Shown here: in pieces, positions 44,314-52,152 of the stretch
How the letters are laid out: each line of letters opens with the position of its first letter
Position numbering within the stretch: position 1 is the stretch's first letter
Assembly (NCBI GenBank): GCA_018333075.1
Contig: BORH01000004.1
Span: forward strand, 248,001-312,000
Source of the DNA: Heyndrickxia sporothermodurans
GTDB taxonomy: Bacteria > Bacillota > Bacilli > Bacillales > Bacillaceae_C
Direction of reading: 5' to 3'
Length of the DNA: 64,000 nt
Notes under the pieces: generated by a model
Database searches by the model: none
What the model saw: only the letters and a program-made list of their open reading frames with translations
What the model was told of the DNA's origin: nothing
Made by a program: the position numbers and the translations under genes

Positions 44314-45459
44314 ATGGAAAGACGGAATAACTTTCTTTCTTATGGACAGCAATGGATTTCCGATGAAGATATAGAACAGGTAATTTTAACTTTGAAATCC
44401 CCTTTTTTAACTCAAGGACCTAAAATAAAAGAGTTCGAGGATAGGGTAGCTGAGTATGTTGGAGCAAAGTATGCAGTTGCTTTTTCAAATGGAACTGCTG
44501 CACTTCATGGTGCTTGTTTTGCAGCAGGTATAGGAACAGGTGATGAAATCATTACAACACCAATCACTTTTGCAGCTACATCCAATGCGGTTTTATATTG
44601 TGGTGGAACTCCAATTTTTGCTGATATTGATGAAGAAACATACAACATTGACGCTAAAGAAATTAAGAAAAATATTACACCAAAGACAAAAGCAATTATA
44701 CCAGTAGATTTTACTGGTCAGCCTGCAGACATGGATCAGATAATGGAAATTGCTAAGGAAAATAACTTAATTGTAATAGAAGATGGAGCACATTCACTAG
44801 GAGCAACATATAAAGGACGAAAAGTCGGAACGTTAGCCGATATGACGATGTTTAGTTTCCATCCAGTCAAACCAGTTACCTCTGCTGAGGGTGGCATGAT
44901 AGTTACAGATTCCTATGAATATTATGAGAAACTCAAATTATTTCGAAGTCATGGTATAACAAATGATCATTTAACTAGTGATGAGGAACCTTGGTATTAC
45001 GAAATGGTGGAGCTCGGGTATAATTATAGAATGACAGATTTACAGGCGTCTTTAGGTGTTTCACAATTAAAACGACTCGATTTTTTTATTGAAAGAAGAA
45101 GAGAAATAGCTGAAATTTATACTAATCAATTGCGAAATATCAGCGCGATAACATGTCCTACACAACTTGAGGATACAGATTCAGGTTGGCACTTGTACTC
45201 AATTCAATTGGACCTTGGAAAATTAAGATTAAGTCGTAGGGATGTTTTCAATCAATTACGTAAATTAAATATTGGTGTGCATGTACACTATATTCCCGTT
45301 TATCAGCATCCATATTATCAAAAATTAGGGTATGAAAAAGGACTTTGTCCTGTAGCTGAGAAGTGGTATGAACGGGCTTTAACTTTACCAATTTTTCCGA
45401 AAATGACACAAAAAGATGTGGATGATGTAATTACAGGATTAAAATATATTTTGAGTTAA
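44314..45459 (+). CDS. pseC: PseC: UDP-4-keto-sugar aminotransferase (DegT family)
   Basis: PLP-dependent aminotransferase that adds the 4-amino group to the PseB product. In the 381-residue product are YGQQWISDEDIEQV, FSNGTAALHGACFAAGIGTG near 60, TPITFAATSNAVLYCGG, VIEDGAHSLGA near 160, and the Schiff-base lysine in MFSFHPVKPVTSAEGG near 188. The HPVKPVT/S form is characteristic of PseC. The PLP-binding YNYRMTDLQASLG is near 235. It ends the island; a terminator follows 120 bases later. Confidence 0.92.
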   Translation: MERRNNFLSYGQQWISDEDIEQVILTLKSPFLTQGPKIKEFEDRVAEYVGAKYAVAFSNGTAALHGACFAAGIGTGDEIITTPITFAATSNAVLYCGGTPIFADIDEETYNIDAKEIKKNITPKTKAIIPVDFTGQPADMDQIMEIAKENNLIVIEDGAHSLGATYKGRKVGTLADMTMFSFHPVKPVTSAEGGMIVTDSYEYYEKLKLFRSHGITNDHLTSDEEPWYYEMVELGYNYRMTDLQASLGVSQLKRLDFFIERRREIAEIYTNQLRNISAITCPTQLEDTDSGWHLYSIQLDLGKLRLSRRDVFNQLRKLNIGVHVHYIPVYQHPYYQKLGYEKGLCPVAEKWYERALTLPIFPKMTQKDVDDVITGLKYILS

Positions 45460-45581
45460 ATAACGTTATTCCTAAATGTTTGTTTTTTTTAAAAAATTCA
45501 AATTGATATAACAGTATGTTGGTTAAATGTTGAAAATACCAGAATAGTAAAGGAATGAGGCTAAAAAAATAAAATTAGAAT

Positions 45582-45613
45582 ACGTTGCCATTTATTTTGG
45601 TAGCGTTTTTTCT
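45582..45613 (+). terminator. Terminator of the glycosylation island
   Basis: ACGTTGCCA pairs with TGGTAGCGT (two G-U pairs) around a seven-base loop, followed by T6. Confidence 0.75.
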
Positions 45614-45703
45614 GTTTAGCGAAATTTAATTTGGAGACGATCTTTAGAATTTATTTCATTATAAAAATGTGTAACGATTGGATAATTTTAAATATGATTA
45701 CTA

Positions 45704-45730
45704 TAAAGAAATCAATATTTGTACCGATAT
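45704..45730 (+). promoter_or_regulatory. SigD promoter of fliD
   Basis: TAAA (45704-45707), 15 bases, ACCGATAT (45723-45730), one mismatch to consensus. Confidence 0.8.
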
Positions 45731-45861
45731 TATAAGAAAGTAGATTAATATGTTGAAATGATATGAGTCTGAGTTCTCCATCTAATAATAGGTGTCAGTA
45801 ATAAAAGCTATACTCTGAAATAAAAAGAATAAGAAATTTTAATATAAGGAAGTGATTTCTA

Positions 45862-47874
45862 ATGGTTATGAGAATTTCCGGTTTTGCAAGTGGATTGGAT
45901 ATTGACTCAATGGTAAAGGATTTAATGAAAGTCGAGAGAATGCCGCTGGATAAACTGAAGCAAAAGAAACAAATTCTAGAATGGCAAAGAGATGATTTTC
46001 GGGCAATCAATACATTAATGTTAGATTTTCAAAAAAAGCTTAGAGATATGGCTCTATCAGGAACTTATCGTGCTCGAAATACTACATCATCAAACGAAGC
46101 GTTATTATCGGCAAAAGCATCAACTGGTGCTTCATTGACTTCTTCTACCATTGAAAAAGTTACCCAGTTAGCAACTGCTGCATCAAAGGTAAATGGTGGA
46201 AAAATATCGGATAACAAACTAGATCCAAGTAAAAGCTTAATTAATCAATTAGACAATTTTAATAATAAAGATAGCTTTCAATGGGAAGTAGGTTCAGTAG
46301 AAAACCAATCACTAACTGTTGATCAAAGTACGAATACATTTAAATTAGATCTTAAAGGTGCCTCATTAAGAGATATAGATCAAATGAACGTAAAAGTAAG
46401 TGGGAAAAATTATACAGTTGTTACAAATACAACACCAGATAGTTTAGCAGATAATCAGGTTTTAGTTGATGCAGACGGAAATCTTACATTTAAGAATACT
46501 TTAAATAAAGGCAGTGCCATTAATGTTGATTACATTGCCGATTCAAGAACCGATTCTACAACTTTAAAAAAAGATGCAACTAGCTGGAAGCTAGGGAAAA
46601 GTAATATTACAGATGTTAAATCAATCAAAATTAATGATAAAGATTATGACTTAGTTGGAGATAAGATTGTAAGTCGTGATGATAAGTCGGAATTCGGAAC
46701 TATTGACTTAGTAACAGGAGAGATTAAGTTTGACTCTGCTTTAACCGATAACACTAAAATAGAAATTAAATATACAGAAAATTATTCTAGTTTTAATATT
46801 AATACATCCACTTCTAAAGGTGAAGTGCAGCAAAACTTTTTAATTACTGGGTCTGATTCCCTAAATTCAGTAATCAAAAAAGTAAATAGTTCCAATGTAG
46901 GTGTTAGCATGTTCTATGATTCGGTTACTGATCGAGTAACACTTTCAAGAACCGAAACTGGAGATTTTAATAAATCAGGTGATGAAATTACTACAGGTGG
47001 CTCTTTTATTAATGATATTCTTCAATTTAAGGGTGTACAAGAAACTGGCGGAACGAATGCAAAATTTACGTATAACGGGCTTGAAACAGAAAGATCATCA
47101 AATACGTTTTCACTCAATGGGGTAGAATTTACTTTAAAGGATACATTTGATGCTCCTGTTCGAGTCTCTGTGAGTAATGATGCAGATAAAGTTGTTGATA
47201 ATATAAAAGAGTTTGTCAATCTTTATAATACTTTGATTGATACAATTAATAAAAAAACAACTGAAACAAGATATAGAGATTTTCAACCGTTAACTGATGA
47301 TGAAAGGAATAGTCTTTCTGATAAGCAGCAAGAGCAATGGGAAGCAAAGGCGAGAAGCGGATTGTTGCGTGGGGATTCAGTATTAACTGGTGTATTATCT
47401 CAAATGAGGTTATCTTTCTATCAGCCTGTGAATAATTCAAATGTTTCCTCTGATTTTAATCAACTTGCAAAGATTGGAATAACTACTACATCTAATTATA
47501 TGGATGGAGGAAAGCTTGAAATTGATGAAGAGAAGTTAAGAAAAGCTATTGAAGAGGATCCATCATCTGTTGAAAATTTATTTACAAGCCAAAGCACTGA
47601 TGGTGCTTCAAAAGGTATTATTAATAGGTTATTGGATAATGCTACAGATACAATTAATAAAATTAATGATCGTGCAGGAAAAAGCTATTATACGAATCAA
47701 CAATTTGCGATTGGTAGACAACTAGAGGATGTGGATGGTAAAATTACAAGCTTTAATAGTCGCCTAAAAGACATAGAAAATCGCTATTACAGACAGTTTT
47801 CTGCTATGGAACAGGCTATACAAAAGGCAAATAGTCAGGCTTCCTATTTAATGCAGCAATTTGGCGGAAGCTGA
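45862..47874 (+). CDS. fliD: Flagellar filament cap protein FliD
   Basis: Cap that folds flagellin onto the growing filament tip. The product is 670 residues, longer than the ~500 of Bacillus subtilis. The N-terminus (MRISGFASGLDIDSMVKDLMKVERMPLDKLKQKK) and C-terminus (IGRQLEDVDGKITSFNSRLK ... MEQAIQKANSQASYLMQQFGGS) are canonical. The extra length lies in the central D2/D3 region (about 130-330), where weakly repeated segments such as LGKSNITDVKSIKINDKDY occur. AAGGAAGTG precedes the ATG. It heads fliD-fliS-fliT. Confidence 0.95.
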   Translation: MVMRISGFASGLDIDSMVKDLMKVERMPLDKLKQKKQILEWQRDDFRAINTLMLDFQKKLRDMALSGTYRARNTTSSNEALLSAKASTGASLTSSTIEKVTQLATAASKVNGGKISDNKLDPSKSLINQLDNFNNKDSFQWEVGSVENQSLTVDQSTNTFKLDLKGASLRDIDQMNVKVSGKNYTVVTNTTPDSLADNQVLVDADGNLTFKNTLNKGSAINVDYIADSRTDSTTLKKDATSWKLGKSNITDVKSIKINDKDYDLVGDKIVSRDDKSEFGTIDLVTGEIKFDSALTDNTKIEIKYTENYSSFNINTSTSKGEVQQNFLITGSDSLNSVIKKVNSSNVGVSMFYDSVTDRVTLSRTETGDFNKSGDEITTGGSFINDILQFKGVQETGGTNAKFTYNGLETERSSNTFSLNGVEFTLKDTFDAPVRVSVSNDADKVVDNIKEFVNLYNTLIDTINKKTTETRYRDFQPLTDDERNSLSDKQQEQWEAKARSGLLRGDSVLTGVLSQMRLSFYQPVNNSNVSSDFNQLAKIGITTTSNYMDGGKLEIDEEKLRKAIEEDPSSVENLFTSQSTDGASKGIINRLLDNATDTINKINDRAGKSYYTNQQFAIGRQLEDVDGKITSFNSRLKDIENRYYRQFSAMEQAIQKANSQASYLMQQFGGS

Positions 47875-47902
47875 TAGTATAAAGTAAGAAAGGATGGAAA
47901 TA

Positions 47903-48307
47903 GTGGCTGTTAATAATCCGTATAAAGCATATAAGGATAATTCAGTAAGTACTGCTTCTCCTGGGGAGCTCACATTAATGCTTTTTAATGGCTGTTTAAA
48001 ATTTATCCATTTTTCTAAAACAGCTATACAAGAAAAAAAAATTGATGAAAAAAACATTAACATTCAAAAAGCTCAAAATATCATTAAAGAACTCATGGTA
48101 ACACTAAATATGGATGTTGAAATAGCTAAAAATATGTGGTCACTCTATGACTATATTAATCGTAGATTAGTCGATGCCAATATAAAAAATGATATAAATA
48201 TTTTAAATGAAGTGGAAGGTCTAGTTACTGAGCTACGTGATACTTGGAAACAAGTCATACAAATCAATCGTAAGCAAGTTTTTGGTTCAAACGGTGGGCA
48301 AGCATAA
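47903..48307 (+). CDS. fliS: Flagellin export chaperone FliS
   Basis: Four-helix chaperone that keeps flagellin unfolded for export. In Bacillus it also stabilises the Hag-FliW-CsrA switch. The 134-residue product has NPYKAYKDNSVSTASPGELTLMLFNGCLKFI at the N-terminus and a C-terminal TWKQVIQINRKQVF helix. GTG 47903 lies eight bases after AGAAAGGA and gives the usual MAVNNPYKAY start; ATG 47894 overlaps the ribosome site. Its stop overlaps the fliT ATG by one base. Confidence 0.92.
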   Translation: MAVNNPYKAYKDNSVSTASPGELTLMLFNGCLKFIHFSKTAIQEKKIDEKNINIQKAQNIIKELMVTLNMDVEIAKNMWSLYDYINRRLVDANIKNDINILNEVEGLVTELRDTWKQVIQINRKQVFGSNGGQA

Positions 48308-48654
48308 TGAGTGTTGTACAAGAATGCTATAATCTTACAGAAAAATTAGTAACTGATTTGCAACTAGAATCGGAAAAAGAAAGAGATGTATTAATTGCCG
48401 AGGTTACAGAAATATTAGAGAAAAGAGAACGGCTATTGCCATTAATTAAACCACCTTTCTCAAATGAGGAAATGTTGCTTGGTACTAAACTAGTAGAATT
48501 AAATAAAACCCTTCATTTACTTTTGAACAAAGAAAAACAACATATTCAAAAAGATATAAATGGATTATCAAAAAAGAAAATCTCAATGAATAAATATATA
48601 AATCCTTATCAAAGTATGCAAACAGATGGTTATTTTTACGATAAGAGAAAGTAA
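48307..48654 (+). CDS. fliT: Flagellar chaperone FliT
   Basis: A 115-residue, mostly helical protein occupying the fliT position after fliS; FliT-type proteins are export chaperones for the cap protein FliD. The sequence (ECYNLTEKLVTDLQLESEKE, ILEKRERLLPLIKPPFSNEE) follows the Bacillus FliT pattern, and the C-terminus has YINPYQSMQTDGYFYDKRK. The family is poorly conserved, so the call rests partly on position. Confidence 0.82.
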   Translation: MSVVQECYNLTEKLVTDLQLESEKERDVLIAEVTEILEKRERLLPLIKPPFSNEEMLLGTKLVELNKTLHLLLNKEKQHIQKDINGLSKKKISMNKYINPYQSMQTDGYFYDKRK

Positions 48655-48666
48655 CTTATATCGGTA

Positions 48667-48704
48667 GAGGAGTGCTCAGATTATACTGAGTTCTCCTCTT
48701 TTTT
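48667..48704 (+). terminator. fliDST terminator
   Basis: GAGGAG-GCTCAG pairs with CTGAG-CTCCTC with one small internal mismatch, followed by T6. Confidence 0.88.
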
Positions 48705-48760
48705 CTATCAAAAAATTATATTGGTGAATAAGTCAGTAGAAGTAATATACAAATATTGAC

Positions 48761-48787
48761 TAAACTTATTTCATGCTAAACCGATAT
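48761..48787 (+). promoter_or_regulatory. SigD promoter of flaG
   Basis: TAAA (48761-48764), 15 bases, ACCGATAT (48780-48787), one mismatch to consensus, 41 bases before the flaG ATG. Confidence 0.8.
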
Positions 48788-48828
48788 AAAAAATAAAAAG
48801 AGAATATTTAGAAAGAGAGGGAAAATTT

Positions 48829-49176
48829 ATGATTGACCGGCTTGGAGGACAAGTGCAGCCAATAATAACAATGTCTAATTCGGTTCAAGGTGAAACTAAA
48901 AACTTACAAACAGCAGAACCGGTTCAATCTCAACAAAAAATGGAAGCCGTTCCAAAAGAAAAATTAGAAAAAATAGTCGATAGCATGAATGAATTTGTAT
49001 CGGCTTCTAATTCGCATTTGAAATTCGAATTTCATGATAAATTGAACGAATATTATGTAACTGTTGTTGATGATAATACTCAGGAAGTGGTGAAGGAAAT
49101 TCCTTCAAAGAAGATGCTTGATATGTATGCAGCGATGACTGAATTTCTTGGTATTATGGTTGACAAAAAGATATAA
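48829..49176 (+). CDS. flaG: FlaG-family flagellar protein (YvyC)
   Basis: A 115-residue protein. A disordered Gln/Ser-rich N-terminal half is followed by the FlaG domain (VDSMNEFVSASNSHLKFEFHDKLNEYYVTVVDDNTQEVVKEIPSKKMLDMYAAM). FlaG proteins influence filament length in other bacteria; the mechanism is unclear. GAAAGAGAGGG precedes the ATG. In Bacillus subtilis yvyC lies just before fliD; here it comes after fliT with its own SigD promoter. Confidence 0.88.
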   Translation: MIDRLGGQVQPIITMSNSVQGETKNLQTAEPVQSQQKMEAVPKEKLEKIVDSMNEFVSASNSHLKFEFHDKLNEYYVTVVDDNTQEVVKEIPSKKMLDMYAAMTEFLGIMVDKKI

Positions 49177-49233
49177 AAACTGTATTACTTTAGACACAAG
49201 GAAAAAACCAACTGATTATGATAGAATTAGTCG

Positions 49234-49260
49234 AACCACCTAATTTATAGGTGGTTTTTA
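49234..49260 (+). terminator. flaG terminator
   Basis: AACCACCTA and TAGGTGGTT pair around five bases, then T3 and AT-rich DNA. It lies just before the comFB start. Confidence 0.75.
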
Positions 49261-49289
49261 CTTCAAGTTATTTACTGGGGGATATTTCA

Positions 49290-49580
49290 ATGCCTGTTAT
49301 AAATGTAATGGAGGAAATTGTAAGAAATGCTCTTGCGGAGCATAAGGATCAATTGCAATTATCCTGCACGTGTGAGAGATGTATGGATGATGTTCTTGCT
49401 ATATCATTAAATCGATTGCAACCAAGGTATATCGTTAATGAAGAGACGAGTCCATTTGTTCGTGCTTCTTACACTGCTGATCGACAAGGTGCGGCTAATA
49501 TTATTAGTACGGTTTTTCAAGCAGCAAAAATCGTTTCCGAAAATAAAAGATGTTCAAATAAGGAAGTGGAAATTACGTGA
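49290..49580 (+). CDS. comFB: ComFB-family protein, displaced from the comF operon
   Basis: A 96-residue protein with the ComFB pattern: VMEEIVRNALAEHKDQLQLS, then CTCERCMDDVLAISLNRLQPRYIV (three cysteines, possibly metal-binding), and a C-terminal helical segment. In Bacillus subtilis comFB sits between comFA and comFC; here those two overlap directly and the gene lies 33 kb away after flaG. ComFB-type proteins have been reported as cyclic-dinucleotide receptors in other bacteria. Start ATG 49290 follows GGGGGAT. It overlaps the mpg start by four bases. Confidence 0.82.
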   Translation: MPVINVMEEIVRNALAEHKDQLQLSCTCERCMDDVLAISLNRLQPRYIVNEETSPFVRASYTADRQGAANIISTVFQAAKIVSENKRCSNKEVEIT

Positions 49581-50170
49581 AGCAGCCTCGCTTTCAAATA
49601 GTAGAGAAGGATTTCTTTCGTCAACCAACCTTACAGCTTGCCCGAGCTCTATTAGGATGTTTGCTTGTGAAGGAGACAGAGGAAGGGGGAGCGGCTGGAA
49701 TGATTGTTGAGACAGAAGCATATATTGGTCCAGGGGACCGTGCGGCACATAGCTATAATAATAGAAGGACGAAGCGGACGGAAATTATGTTTAGAGAACC
49801 GGGCTCTGTCTATACTTACACGATGCATACTCATTGTCTTGTAAATGTGGTTAGCGGTGAGATTAATCATCCAGAGGCGGTGCTCATTCGAGCGGTAGAG
49901 CCACATTGCGGGATTGACCTTATGTATAAACGGAGAAACGTTTCTGTTGAAAAAACGCTTACAAATGGACCTGGGAAATTAACGAAAGCACTTGGAATTA
50001 CAATGGAGGATTATGGACGTTCTTTTATCGAACCACCTCTTTTTTTAGCAGAAGGTATTAAACCAATCAATATTTCTGAAGGAAAAAGAATTGGTATTCA
50101 AAATTCTGGAGAAGCAGTAGACTATCCTTGGAGATTTTGGATTAGTGGAAACAAATTTGTTTCTAAATAA
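49577..50170 (+). CDS. DNA-3-methyladenine glycosylase (AAG/MPG family)
   Basis: Base-excision repair enzyme that removes alkylated purines. The 197-residue product has the AAG fold signature: QLARALLGCLLV, GMIVETEAYIGPGDRAAHSY with the catalytic Glu near residue 45, MFREPGSVYTYTMHTHCLVNVV (the DNA-intercalating Tyr region), EAVLIRAVEP near 97, and NGPGKLTKALGI near 135. GTG start overlapping the comFB stop (GTGA). It is similar to Bacillus YxlJ. Coupling to comFB may just reflect compact spacing. Confidence 0.92.
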   Translation: MKQPRFQIVEKDFFRQPTLQLARALLGCLLVKETEEGGAAGMIVETEAYIGPGDRAAHSYNNRRTKRTEIMFREPGSVYTYTMHTHCLVNVVSGEINHPEAVLIRAVEPHCGIDLMYKRRNVSVEKTLTNGPGKLTKALGITMEDYGRSFIEPPLFLAEGIKPINISEGKRIGIQNSGEAVDYPWRFWISGNKFVSK

Positions 50171-50179
50171 TCGATACTA

Positions 50180-50257
50180 TGTAAGGCTCTTTTCTTAAAA
50201 ACAATGTTGACTTGAAAGTATGCCTATAGCAACATTTTTTACGAAAACAGCCTTACA
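50180..50257. repeat. 78-bp MITE-like inverted repeat
   Basis: The left arm (50180-50209, TGTAAGGCTCTTTTCTTAAA onward to ATGTTG) and right arm (50229-50257) are near-perfect inverted repeats of about 28 bases around a ~20-base centre. No coding capacity. The AAGGCTGTTTTCGTAAA form is one I associate with dispersed Bacillus intergenic repeats. A second copy is not seen in this window. Confidence 0.7.
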
Positions 50258-50270
50258 TTAGAAAAATAAA

Positions 50271-50297
50271 AAGCAGTGCAACATTGAATTGCACTGC
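50271..50297 (-). terminator. Terminator of the coat-like gene (minus strand)
   Basis: AGCAGTGCAA and TTGCACTGCT form a 10-bp stem; read on the minus strand it is followed by a TTTTTATTTTTC tract. Confidence 0.8.
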
Positions 50298-50323
50298 TAA
50301 TATATTCTATTTAATCGATTCTA

Positions 50324-50644
50324 TCAGTAATACGGATATCCTCCATAATAAGGGTATCCGTAGTATGGATATCCTCCATAATAAGGGTATCCACCGTAAA
50401 ATGCAGGCGCTAATAAGGCACTAGTTGCTAAACCTCCAAGAAATCCGCCAAAAAAAGGACCTCCGAAAAATGGTCGACCAAAGAAAGGTCTGCCAAAGAA
50501 AGGTCTACCAAAAAATGGTCTACCAAAACCAAAAGGTCGACCGAAACCGAAGCCGAATGGTCTTCCGAATCCAAAAGGTCGGCCAAAACCAATAGGGTTC
50601 CTTTCGTCTGTTGTAATAGGATCTTGATAATACTCAGGGTTCAT
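50324..50644 (-). CDS. Gly/Phe/Arg/Tyr-rich low-complexity protein, probable spore coat protein
   Basis: A 106-residue protein of extreme composition. After MNPEYYQDPITTDERNPI come eight to nine tandem GFGRPF/FGRPF repeats (residues ~20-62). A short hydrophobic link (FFGGFLGGLATSALLAPAF) follows, then tyrosine-rich GGYPYYGGYPYYG repeats to the end. Such Gly-Tyr/Phe repeat proteins are typical of Bacillaceae spore coats, where Tyr cross-linking occurs, but no specific family can be named. The start ATG 50644 lies nine bases after AGGAGG; the upstream in-frame ATG (50662) overlaps this ribosome site. Confidence 0.75.
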   Translation of the reverse strand: MNPEYYQDPITTDERNPIGFGRPFGFGRPFGFGFGRPFGFGRPFFGRPFFGRPFFGRPFFGGPFFGGFLGGLATSALLAPAFYGGYPYYGGYPYYGYPYYGGYPYY

Positions 50645-50935
50645 TCTTCTTTTCCTCCTCATTTTTTATGTTCTTCTCTAATGGTCTGCTCTATAATTTG
50701 GAAAATCTATTCGTCTGAAGGGTCACATTCCAAACGATGTTATATTTCTATGATTAAATAAAGCATCACCTTTAAAAAGAACTTTTTATAAACGTTTTCC
50801 CTAAAGAATATGAAGAAAGTCTAGAAAGTGTTTGGGTGTTTGTCACACTTTGAATAAAATAAAAAATATACAGAAAATTCTATTTTGGTATGCTATAATC
50901 TTTTCAAATACAGGGCTAGTATGGGGGAAAAGGAC

Positions 50936-51928
50936 ATGGAACTTTTAGTAGAGAAACAATTTGCTACAGGGGTAATTGGAAAAATAATTAAGCGCTTACA
51001 TCTTGATGAAAAATATATAAAGCTTGGGGATTTTGAAAATTATGTGTTTGAAGTATATGAAAACGGCCAAGCAAAAATATTAAGAGTGACACATAGCTCC
51101 CACAGATCAATGCCAGAATTGGAGTCAGAGCTTGATTGGATTCAGCACCTTCATCGCTGTGGCATTAGGATTCCTGAAGTTTATATGTCTCCAAACGGAA
51201 ATACGGTTGAGGAATTTAAGGTAGGGGATTCTAGCTTTTTTGCTAGTCTTTTTGAAAAGGCGGCAGGCAGTCATGTGAAAGTGGATGACAAAATGTTTAA
51301 TGAAAAACTGTTTTATAAATGGGGAAAAATGATTGGGAAGATGCATCGTCATACGAAGAATTATCAACGATCAAAGGGGATCGTTCCACGCTCACAGTGG
51401 GATGAAAATGATCTTCTAAACCTCAATAAATATTATACAGGTGAAGATGTGCTCCTTTTAGATAATGTATTTCCTATAGTTGAAAAAATTAAGCAGCTTC
51501 CAAAAAACAAGGATAGCTTCGGTTTAATTCATACCGATATCCATCATGGGAACTTTTTTTATGATGGAAATGAAATTCATGTGTTCGATTTCGATGATGC
51601 ATGTTATCAATACTTTGCTTCAGATATTGCGATTCCTCTTTATTATGCGACCAACTCGAAGCATTTTTTTGGAACAAGAGAGGAAAGAAATCAATTTGCG
51701 AAAAAGTTTTTGCATGCATTTCTAGATGGATATGAGGAAGAAAATACGCTTGCCCGCGAATGGGTTGAAATGATTCCTTTATTTTTGCAGCTGCGCGATA
51801 TTGATTTATATGCTGTATTTAATAAAAAAGTGGCTCCGGAGGATCGGAATGATCGAGTTCTTCATTGGATGAAGGAAATAAGGGAACGCATTGAACAAAA
51901 TGTTCCAATTGTTGATTTGATTTTTTAA
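50936..51928 (+). CDS. APH-fold phosphotransferase of unknown substrate
   Basis: A 330-residue aminoglycoside-phosphotransferase-fold kinase. An N-lobe with LGDFENYVFEVYENGQAKILRVTH (nucleotide and Lys region) precedes the catalytic loop FGLIHTDIHHGNFFYDG near 205 and the metal-binding IHVFDFDDACYQYF near 220. Such kinases phosphorylate small hydroxylated molecules (aminoglycosides, choline, homoserine) and include several spore-associated Bacillus proteins; the substrate is not predictable. ATG 50936 is nine bases after GGGGG; the extension to 50885 lacks a site. Divergent from the coat-like gene. Confidence 0.83.
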   Translation: MELLVEKQFATGVIGKIIKRLHLDEKYIKLGDFENYVFEVYENGQAKILRVTHSSHRSMPELESELDWIQHLHRCGIRIPEVYMSPNGNTVEEFKVGDSSFFASLFEKAAGSHVKVDDKMFNEKLFYKWGKMIGKMHRHTKNYQRSKGIVPRSQWDENDLLNLNKYYTGEDVLLLDNVFPIVEKIKQLPKNKDSFGLIHTDIHHGNFFYDGNEIHVFDFDDACYQYFASDIAIPLYYATNSKHFFGTREERNQFAKKFLHAFLDGYEEENTLAREWVEMIPLFLQLRDIDLYAVFNKKVAPEDRNDRVLHWMKEIRERIEQNVPIVDLIF

Positions 51929-52032
51929 TATTACAACTCTCACTGATCTAATTAGTGGGCTTCATTATACACAAAATCCTGAATTTCGACATGAATTTTA
52001 AAATGTGACAAATTCGACAAAAAAATCTTTCC

Positions 52033-52060
52033 TTTTAAGCAGGAATATAGACGGGTATAA
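52033..52060 (+). promoter_or_regulatory. SigB-type (and overlapping SigA/SigH-like) promoter of hpf
   Basis: TTTTAA (52033-52038), 14 bases, GGGTAT (52053-52058) fits the SigB consensus GTTTAA-N12-15-GGGTAT. An AGGAATAT (52041-52048) resembling a SigH -35 and a TATAAT (52056-52061) overlap. Bacillus subtilis hpf is known to be driven by SigB and SigH. Confidence 0.65.
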
Positions 52061-52152
52061 TAGAAATATATAAACATAGCAATATAATAGGTAAGCATTT
52101 TCCAGATTAAGCATATTGGAAGATGTGAGCCATATGACAAGGAGGATTCCAT

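Larger units (their letters stand above)
45460..45861. other. pseC/fliD intergenic region
   Basis: No gene is visible. The region holds a terminator (45582-45613) closing the glycosylation island and a SigD promoter (45704-45730) for fliD, leaving a ~130-nt fliD leader. Confidence 0.7.

Noticed and set aside
23317-45861. Prophage or integrative element instead of a glycosylation island
   Set aside because: No integrase, transposase, phage structural genes, tRNA target or flanking direct repeats were seen; the genes form coherent sugar pathways.
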